From: Nostoc desertorum CM1-VF14
GTDB taxonomy: Bacteria; Cyanobacteriota; Cyanobacteriia; Cyanobacteriales; Nostocaceae
Length of the DNA stretch: 64,000 nt
Direction: 5' to 3'
NCBI GenBank assembly: GCA_019359245.1
Contig: JAHHHR010000001.1
Span: 248,001-312,000, forward strand
Translations under genes and position numbers: made by a program
In this document: piece by piece, positions 16,735-24,700 of the stretch
How positions within the stretch are numbered: position 1 is the stretch's first letter
How the letters are laid out: each line of letters opens with the position of its first letter
Notes under the pieces: model-generated
Database searches by the model: none
Seen by the model: the letters and a program-made list of their open reading frames with translations, nothing else
What the model was told of the DNA's origin: nothing

Positions 16735-18321
16735 ATGCCACTTATTTCTTCCGATGGTAAAATTTTTCTGACATTTGGCTCCCCTGAAGAGTCCCCTGAA
16801 CTAGTAGTGACTCAAGCGAACCAATTAGAATTAAAGAAGGCCGATCTAAAACTTGAAGTAGATCGCAAAGTTCTCTTTGGTGGCAATGGTCAAATCAGCG
16901 CAGTTGGCGATCTCAGTTTCCTCACCGGAGCAACTTCTCCTACTGAGCAACTGAGAATCTTTGCCAATGGTAATATTGGTATTGGAACTGGTGCAACGGT
17001 ACCCACCAATAAATTAGAAGTAGCTGGCAAGATAAAGGCAAATGATTTAGAAATCACGGGTACTATTACAGCCAACACGATGACCGGACCACTGGCAATT
17101 CAAAATAACTTAACTGTAAGTGGTAATCTCCAGCTAGGAGACTTAGCAGTTAATAAGTTTTCCAGTGATGGAACCCTCAACGGCAACAGTGACCAAGCTA
17201 TACCTACAGAAAAAGCAGTAAAAACCTATGTTGATAACATTGCAGTAACCACACAAAAAATCGCAAATGATGCAGTGACTACGGCTAAAATCGCAGATAA
17301 TTCTGTCACTACTGCCAAGATTCAAGATGGGGCGATTACTCAAGAAAAATTAGCTGCCTCAATTTCTCTTCCAATTCCAGATGGCAGTGTCGGCAAAGCT
17401 CAGTTAGCCAATGATGCTATTACAACTGACAAGATTGCAAACAATTCCATTACTACTGCCAAGATTCAGAATGGGGCGATCACCCAAGAAAAGTTAGCTG
17501 CTTCAATTTCTCTCAAAATCCCAGATGGTAGCGTCGGCACAACGCAGTTAGCCTCCAATGCTGTCACAAATGACAAAATTGCCAACAATTCCATCACACC
17601 AAATAAACTAAATTTCCCCATCTCCCCAGGAAGCAGTCAATGGCAAGGTGTGGATGGTGGGCCTATCTACTACGACAAGGGAAATGTTGGCATTGGAACA
17701 TCAAATCCACAAGCACAACTGCATCTGTCTACATCACGGACAACGCTGCGTCTCCAATCAACACAACCAACACAGAATGGCAATCGTGGTGGCATAGCTA
17801 AGATTGAATTTTGGAGCGACCCGCAAGGCGCTAAAACTGAGTGGCAACAGGCTGTCATCGAATCAAGCGATAGTGATGATATGAGTAAAGCATACGGAGG
17901 GGTAATATCTTTTTACGTTAATCGTAGTAGTAAAGACACCAATGGCAAAACAGTTGACCCGAAAAGGGTGGTATTTATGACCGAAAATAAGGTCGATATA
18001 CCAGTGTCGCTTTATGTAAAGGGAGTAGACGTAAAGTCATCTAGAGAAATAAAGGAAAATATTATAGATTTCTCCTCTCAAGAAGCAATGGAGACATTAG
18101 CAGGTCTCAATGCAGTTAAATTCAATTACTGTGATGATAAAGAAAAAGAACTGACTGTTGGATTTATTGCAGAAGATGTGCCTGACTTATTAGCATCTCA
18201 TGATCGAAAAGGAGTCCGCTCCTTAGAAATCATTGCCGTGCTAACAAAGATCGTCCAACAGCAGCAAGAGGAACTATCCAATCTCAAGAAAAGATTAAAC
18301 GCTTTAGAAGCAAGGGCTTAA
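16735..18321 (+). CDS. eCIS tail fibre with C-terminal S74 chaperone domain (Cis13)
   Basis: This 528-residue protein is a likely trimeric fibre that recognises the target. Residues about 171-294 contain imperfect repeats (IANNSITTAKIQ, GAITQEKLAASIS, IPDGSVG), typical beta-helical or shaft units. A GNVGIGTSNPQAQLHL motif, common in phage fibres, occurs before a receptor-binding-like segment. The last 90 residues (VKSSREIKENIIDF then GFIAEDVPDLL) are an S74 intramolecular chaperone domain, which guides trimerisation and usually cleaves itself off at the conserved Ser. The C-terminal coiled coil (VQQQQEELSNLKKRL) fits the family. RBS AAAGGA. Confidence 0.9.
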   Translation: MPLISSDGKIFLTFGSPEESPELVVTQANQLELKKADLKLEVDRKVLFGGNGQISAVGDLSFLTGATSPTEQLRIFANGNIGIGTGATVPTNKLEVAGKIKANDLEITGTITANTMTGPLAIQNNLTVSGNLQLGDLAVNKFSSDGTLNGNSDQAIPTEKAVKTYVDNIAVTTQKIANDAVTTAKIADNSVTTAKIQDGAITQEKLAASISLPIPDGSVGKAQLANDAITTDKIANNSITTAKIQNGAITQEKLAASISLKIPDGSVGTTQLASNAVTNDKIANNSITPNKLNFPISPGSSQWQGVDGGPIYYDKGNVGIGTSNPQAQLHLSTSRTTLRLQSTQPTQNGNRGGIAKIEFWSDPQGAKTEWQQAVIESSDSDDMSKAYGGVISFYVNRSSKDTNGKTVDPKRVVFMTENKVDIPVSLYVKGVDVKSSREIKENIIDFSSQEAMETLAGLNAVKFNYCDDKEKELTVGFIAEDVPDLLASHDRKGVRSLEIIAVLTKIVQQQQEELSNLKKRLNALEARA

Positions 18322-18371
18322 CACCACCTTAAATCCTTCCCTCGCTATTCATAATTGCACCAGGTAAACTC

Positions 18372-20564
18372 ATGGCTGACCCAGTACAAGCAACGCTGAA
18401 TGGGACAGAAGGGCTTGCTATCCGTCCCAATTTCCAGGAACTACTACCAATCTTGCAGTGGTTAGACAAACTGCTGGAACGGGCTATAACAGCAGCCCAA
18501 ATTGCTTACGGGTCAGAAGCAGCCAGCGATCCCTATCGCGGACTGCACGTAACCTTGGAAGAGATGGAACAGTTGCTCAACCGCGAACCTGGTGTCCCGA
18601 CCTTTCAAATTGATGCAGAAATAGGCGACGAGTCCTTATCTAATCTAGTTAGTAAAAATTCGCCCCTTTTTTGGCTTCAGCAAACTTACGGCTTGTCTGA
18701 CTTTGATCTCGAAGTAGTGCCGATCGCCCTAGCCCCAGAACTAGATCGCCGCTATGAGCGAATATACGCTTACCTACAAGAAAATGTCACCTACACCCTG
18801 CCCAGTGTAGATTTGGCGCTAAATCTGCTTTGTCCTTCTGGAACTGCCAAACTGATCCGGCGCGATCGCTTTGCACCCAATGCGCCGCTAATTCAGCATG
18901 GTTTGTTGCACTTAATCCCCGACCACAATCAGGTCAAATCTACTCTGCTGGGTCACTATCTAGTGTTAGATGAGCAAGTAATCCGCCTACTACTGGGACA
19001 AAAGGGACTAGATTCGCGCCTTGCACCCTTCTGTCAACTGGTTCAACCGACTCTTTTCCTCACAGAAATACCTCTACAGATAGGTGTCAAACAGGCACTT
19101 TCTATAATGTCTACCCAGAGTAGGCAAAGACAAAAGCCGTTGCGCTTCTATTTTGAAGGCGCAGATCGGGCTAGTAAACGTCGCACGGCTGAAGCTTTGG
19201 CAAAGGAAATTAAAGCACCGTTACTGGTGGTAGATTTAGCCAGGATTTTGGATACCCGTGACATAGAGCCGACTTTGCAATTACTGATGCGCGAAGCCAG
19301 CTCTCAGAATGCCCTACTATATATAGATGACCTGGATGCCTGGAAAGATAAAGAGCGTACCATTCTCTATCAGATTCTGCTAAAAGCGATCGCCGAACAC
19401 CCTGGAATGACTATTTTGGCAGGTGTAAAACCTTGGATACCTTCGGGAACAAACTTAAAAGGCATTGTAACTGTACCCTTTACCATTCCAGATTTTGCTT
19501 TGCGTCGCTTTTGTTGGCAAACTCAACTAACAGAAGCAGGTATTTCTCTTGAGGGAAGCGATCTGGATGCTTTAGTCGATCGCTTTCTCCTGACTCCAGA
19601 CCAAATTGCCGATGTAGTTGCCACTGCCTGTAATCGTCTACAGTGGCAGACTGCGCTAGATTCTGGGAACTTAAAAGCACTAGAATTTAACATCCAAAAT
19701 CCGAAATTAGAACATCTGTACGCTGCTGCCCGCACTCAATCGGGGCATGAATTAACGGCAATGGCACAGAAAATCAAACCTAAGTACAGTTTAGATGATA
19801 TTGTGCTGCCCCCAGACCCACAAACTCAGTTAAGGGAAATCTGCAATCAAACGAAATATCGACATATTGTACATCGAGAGTGGGGATTTGACAGCAAGTT
19901 GTCCTTGGGCAAAGGACTGAATGTACTATTCCACGGTTCTCCCGGTACGGGCAAAACAATGGCAGCAGAGGCGATCGCCCGCGAATTGCAACTCGATCTT
20001 TATAAGATCGACCTTTCGCAAATTGTGAGCAAGTATATCGGCGAGACTGAGAAAAATCTCAACCGCATCTTTGCTGCCGCCGATAATGCCAACGCAATCC
20101 TGTTATTTGATGAAGCAGATGCCCTGTTTGGTAAGCGATCGGAGGTGAAGGATGCCCACGATCGTTATGCTAACTTGGAAGTCGCCTATTTGCTGCAAAA
20201 GATGGAAGAGTATGAAGGGATGACCATTTTAACGACTAATTTACGTCAAAATCTCGACCAAGCTTTTACCCGACGGCTGCGATTTATTGTGGGATTTCCG
20301 TTTCCTAGTGAAGAACATCGTTGCCAAATATGGAAATGCATGTGGCCAAAAGAAACACCGCTTGGCACAGATTTAGATTTCCAACTCATCGCTCAGAAAT
20401 TTGAGCTTGCGGGTGGAAATATTCGGAATATTACCTTAGCAGCAGCTTTTCTCGCTGCCGTGGACGGTGAATCCGTGAGTATGAAGCATTTATCACAAGC
20501 AATCAGGCGAGAGCTTCAAAAGATGGGGCGATTGGTCAATGAAGTTGATTTTTTTAGCGATTAG
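18372..20564 (+). CDS. eCIS AAA+ ATPase (Cis15)
   Basis: This 730-residue protein contains a degenerate N-terminal ATPase-like half and an active C-terminal AAA+ module. Walker A GSPGTGKT is at residues 522-529 and Walker B LLFDEADALFG around 580-581, with the second region of homology near TRRLRFIVGFPFP. Cis15-type ATPases are required for particle assembly or cargo loading and are a diagnostic eCIS gene, absent from ordinary phage tails. It stands between fibre and cap genes, as in other eCIS loci. Confidence 0.95.
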   Translation: MADPVQATLNGTEGLAIRPNFQELLPILQWLDKLLERAITAAQIAYGSEAASDPYRGLHVTLEEMEQLLNREPGVPTFQIDAEIGDESLSNLVSKNSPLFWLQQTYGLSDFDLEVVPIALAPELDRRYERIYAYLQENVTYTLPSVDLALNLLCPSGTAKLIRRDRFAPNAPLIQHGLLHLIPDHNQVKSTLLGHYLVLDEQVIRLLLGQKGLDSRLAPFCQLVQPTLFLTEIPLQIGVKQALSIMSTQSRQRQKPLRFYFEGADRASKRRTAEALAKEIKAPLLVVDLARILDTRDIEPTLQLLMREASSQNALLYIDDLDAWKDKERTILYQILLKAIAEHPGMTILAGVKPWIPSGTNLKGIVTVPFTIPDFALRRFCWQTQLTEAGISLEGSDLDALVDRFLLTPDQIADVVATACNRLQWQTALDSGNLKALEFNIQNPKLEHLYAAARTQSGHELTAMAQKIKPKYSLDDIVLPPDPQTQLREICNQTKYRHIVHREWGFDSKLSLGKGLNVLFHGSPGTGKTMAAEAIARELQLDLYKIDLSQIVSKYIGETEKNLNRIFAAADNANAILLFDEADALFGKRSEVKDAHDRYANLEVAYLLQKMEEYEGMTILTTNLRQNLDQAFTRRLRFIVGFPFPSEEHRCQIWKCMWPKETPLGTDLDFQLIAQKFELAGGNIRNITLAAAFLAAVDGESVSMKHLSQAIRRELQKMGRLVNEVDFFSD

Positions 20565-20582
20565 TTAGAGAGATATAGTTCG

Positions 20583-21209
20583 ATGATTGCCGATCTTGAC
20601 GAAACGATTAGAACATTACTGAATACAAAATATCCTGTACCAGTAAAATCGCAAGATGTTAATATTAACAATATTGAAATTGACTTTGATCGACCCGATA
20701 AAGCATGGGAAGAAAAGACCAGTGATAAACTGATTCGGCTCAATTGTTTTCTTTACGACATTCGTGAAAATTTACATTTACGTAGTAACGATCGATCGCT
20801 TGTACGTAATGGGGCAACGGGGATTGAAAGTTACGCACCAACTCGAATAGATTTTACTTATCTAATCACTGTCTGGCGGCAGAAAGTTACTGACTCCAAA
20901 ATAGAAGTAGGTAAGGAAGAACACAATGTGTTAGGGCAGGTACTAAAAATTTTACTCAGGTATCCAATACTTCCGGCAGAAGTACTTGCACCAGAAATTG
21001 CCAGTCAGCCGCAACTTCCACGCACATGGATCGCACAGCCAGAAGATACTCCTAAAAGTTGGGAGTTTTGGGGTGGTAATGAATGGCGATTGAAAGCGGG
21101 GATTAGCTATCGGGTAACGCTACACATTCAGCCAGAGCCAGTTGAGGTTGGTTTAGTCACCGAAACAGAGATTCGGTTGCAACTCAACCAGCAAATAAAT
21201 TCGCAGTAA
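20583..21209 (+). CDS. eCIS tube-terminating cap protein, DUF4255 (Cis16)
   Basis: This 208-residue protein begins MIADLDETIRTLLNTKYP and contains SDKLIRLNCFLYDIRENLHL and YAPTRIDFTYLITVW, characteristic of DUF4255/Pvc16. The family caps the distal tube end and fixes tube length. The gene follows the ATPase after 18 bp and closes the structural part of the operon. Confidence 0.93.
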   Translation: MIADLDETIRTLLNTKYPVPVKSQDVNINNIEIDFDRPDKAWEEKTSDKLIRLNCFLYDIRENLHLRSNDRSLVRNGATGIESYAPTRIDFTYLITVWRQKVTDSKIEVGKEEHNVLGQVLKILLRYPILPAEVLAPEIASQPQLPRTWIAQPEDTPKSWEFWGGNEWRLKAGISYRVTLHIQPEPVEVGLVTETEIRLQLNQQINSQ

Positions 21210-21225
21210 CCCTTGTGTACTTTTT

Positions 21226-21636
21226 ATGCCTAATTCAGTTTCAGCAGAAATTATCTATATTAAACACTGAGCTGCGATCGCTGGTCATGTAACTGATGCA
21301 ATAACTAGTGGGGGCATTTTGGGTGCTACCGTTGAAGTAGTAGGGAAAAATCTCCGTACCCAAACTCGTGAAGATGGTTTTTTCTATTTCGTCGATTTAG
21401 AAAAAGGACAGTACGAATTGAGCGTTTTAGTTCCCCAAGGAAGCCGTATTTACTATGGAGGAAGTGACGATCAGCCTATAGCTACGATACCAGGTGTCAT
21501 AGTCCAGGGCGATGGTAAGCCGATTTTTGACCTGAAAGCAAATGTGGCATTGTCTCCAATCAAAAGCATTATACTACTTTTTGTAATATTAATTGTTGAT
21601 ATTTTTGTGTCATCACCGAACTTGGCGGTTTGTTAA
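21226..21636 (+). pseudogene. Carboxypeptidase-regulatory-like domain gene with in-frame TGA
   Basis: From the ATG at 21226 the frame reads MPNSVSAEIIYIKH, hits TGA at 21268-21270, then continues in the same frame [20 protein letters not shown] to 21636. The downstream part is a clear carboxypeptidase-regulatory-like beta-sandwich ([37 protein letters not shown]) with a C-terminal hydrophobic segment ([13 protein letters not shown]). Similar single-domain genes occur near eCIS caps. The TGA is either a nonsense mutation or a sequencing error; a TTG restart at 21319 would lose the first strand. Confidence 0.7.
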
Positions 21637-21733
21637 TAAATATGATTTGAGAAGGCACTAAAATTAGTCGCTCAATCAGTTCCTAAATTCAACAGTAAGA
21701 TTCCCCCACAACCGACGCACAAAGGCTTTCATT

Positions 21734-24700
21734 ATGCGCGTACCCAAACAGAAGCATAACGCCAGTTCCAAGCAAGCGCCACAGCATTCTGTTGTGGGTA
21801 AAAGCGCAACCCAACCGGGAAAAAGTCCCCAGCAGAGTCCTTTAGTACAAACCCTGTTTCGTGTGGGCAATGCTGGCAACCATGCTGCCATACTCAATCG
21901 TGCCCCAGATCACCAACAATCTACGAACAAAAATTTGCTGCTGCACTTACAACGGCAGTATGGGAATAGCTATGTAAACCAGGTGGTGAAACAGGCACAG
22001 CACAACAGTAGTGCCTCGACTCAGCAAGCACCCATTCAAACAAAGTTGACAATTGGTTCAGTTGGTGATAAGTATGAACGAGAAGCAGACCAGACAGCAG
22101 CTGCGGTAGTGCAGCGAATTAATGCCCCTAGTCCTGTGCAGTCGGCTGGAGGTCAGGCAATTCAGCGAGAAAAGACGTCTGAAGAAGAACTTCAGAAAAA
22201 GCCACAGATAACTGCAATTCAACGAGAGGTGATGCCCGGAGAGGACGAGCAGCGGGCTCAGATGAAAGCAGCAGTGGAACTGGTGCAAACAAAGAAACCT
22301 GAAGAGGACGACAAACAAAAGCAGGCTGCAAAGAAAACTGCCCTGGCTGCCCCACCTCAACCCAAAAAGATTAAAGAGGAAGATAAGAAGAAACTCCTTC
22401 GCAAGCGAGCAGCCAGTAATTCCTTTAAATCTAAGAAGCAAGAGGAAGACGACAAGCTGAAGCACCTGCAAAAGAAATCGGATGCGATCGCTGAACATGG
22501 GCATAAGGAAGAAGATGAGGATAAGCTATCCGTCCACAAAAAATCTCATCCTGACGCTGGCTCCACTAAAAAACCGGAAGAGGAAGATAAGTTAAAGCAC
22601 CTTCAGAAAAAGTCGGACACTCATGCAGAGCATGGGCATAAGGAAGAAGATGAGGATAAGCTACCCGTCCACAAAAAATCTCATCCCGGTGCTGAACCAC
22701 ACAAGAAACCAGAAGAAGATGATGATAAACATCTGATGCAGGCTAAGTCAGATGTTAGTGCTGGGCATGAGGACAAAGATGAAGAAGATAAAATGGCGCA
22801 GATGCAGCCGTTGGTGCAGCGTCGGTCTGGGGAAGGTGGCACAGATGCCACGGCAGACGTAGAATCTGCAATTAAACACGCACGAGGTAAGGGAAGACCT
22901 CTGCCAGATCATGTTCGCAGTTCGATGGAAAATGCCTTCGGGGCAGATTTTAGTGATGTAAAAATTCACGCAGATACCCATGCAGACCAGCTAAACCGCT
23001 CTATTCAGGCTCGCGCTTTTACCACAGGGCAAGATGTCTTCTTTAGACAGGGAGAGTTTGCACTAGGTAGCAAGCGCGGACAGGAATTGCTGGCGCACGA
23101 GTTAACCCACGTCGTGCAGCAAAATGGGAATGCAGTACAGCCGAAATCGCTCACAAAGCAGGAGAAGAAACAAAACAAGCTACAGTCAAAAACAAAATTT
23201 AATGAATCTGCTGAACCAGCTGCAATTCCAGAGCAAAATGCTCAGGTACCCTCAAACTACCTAGCACCAACAGCAGCACCAGCCGCTAGCTCTGAGCGAA
23301 ACGAACTATTACAGCAACAGGCATTAGCCGAGGTAGCGGGAAACAAAGAGGTAGAAATCCAGCGTCAGGAGGCAGATGCAGGGATAGCTCCTACTTCCCC
23401 AGAAGCAGATGGAGAATTCCAAGAAGTAGTTAGCAAATCTCAAGGAGTTGCCGAGGAGCAGCAAGAACACCAACCCCCAGAGGAAAAATCTAAGGAAGCT
23501 CAAGACGCTGCTGAACCACCCGCCAACGAAGTAGAAACTAAGGCGGAAGGCAGGCAGGTGAGTGAAAAAATGGAGCAGGCTCCAACACCACCTTTTGACG
23601 CGGCCGCATTTAGAGCTGCGTTGATGGCGCGGATTCGGCAGATAACGCCCCAAAACTTAGACGAGATGGATAAGTTTAAAGACAGTAACAAACTGACATC
23701 CGTCAAGAATGATGTGACTGGGAAGGTGGATGAAGCACAGAAAGAGTCTCAAGGGCCACTGGAAGAAACCGCTAAGGAAACTCCTAGTACCAGTGGGATT
23801 GAAGCAAAACAAGTGACACCTCTGCCACCCAATGATCCAGGATCTGCTCCAGCAGATGTTGGAGGTGAAAAAGCAGCACCCAAGTCTAAAGGATATGGGG
23901 AAATCGAAGCACCCCTGGAACAAAGTAGTCAAGAACTCGACCAGCGTTTAGCTGAGGCAAATATTACTGAGGAGCAGTTGGCAAATTCCAATGAACCGCA
24001 GTTTCAAGCAGCACTGGATTCTAAGAAACAAGCCCAGGCTAATGCTGTAGATTCCCCCAAAGGATATCGCCAATTTGAGGACAGCAAACTCTCTCAAGCG
24101 AAATCTGAAGCCAGCACCACAGCCATAGACTCACTTCAGGGAATGCACCAGGGCCGCAGTCAATCCTTTGAACAGGTGACTGGGAAGCAGGAAGAAGGCA
24201 AGGGGAAGGATGAAGCAGCACGCACCAAAATTGCTGGAGACCTGGGGCAGATTTATGACAAGACGAAAACTACTGTTGAGAAGATTTTAAATGACCTCGA
24301 TGTGGAAGTTGACCGCGAGTTCGATGCTGGTGCTGCTGATGCAAAACAGACATTCGAGGATTATGTCAGCAAACGGATGGATGAATATAAGGCAGCGCGT
24401 TACAGAGGGATAGGTGGTTTTTTCAATGGGATCAGGGACTGGTTTGCAGGATTGCCAGATGAGGTTAACAGGTTCTATGAAGAAGGGCGGGATCTGTACC
24501 TACAGAAAATGGATGGTGTAATCGACAAAATTGCTCAACTGGTTGCTACTAAACTGAACGAAGCCAAAACTGAAGTTACTAACGGCAAGAAACAAGTTGA
24601 GGAATATGTTAAGCAACTACCGGAAGATTTGAAAGAAATTGGACAAGAAGCGGCTGAAGATATCCTTAGCCAATTCGATGAATTAGAGCAGGAGATTAAC

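Noticed and set aside
3470..21209. Prophage interpretation
   Set aside because: Tail-like genes are present, but I see no capsid, portal, terminase, replication or lysis gene. The AAA+ ATPase and DUF4255 cap are eCIS-specific.
21268..21270. Selenocysteine reading of the in-frame TGA
   Set aside because: No SECIS-like hairpin is evident, the family has no Cys or Sec at this site, and cyanobacteria of this type are not known for selenoprotein machinery.
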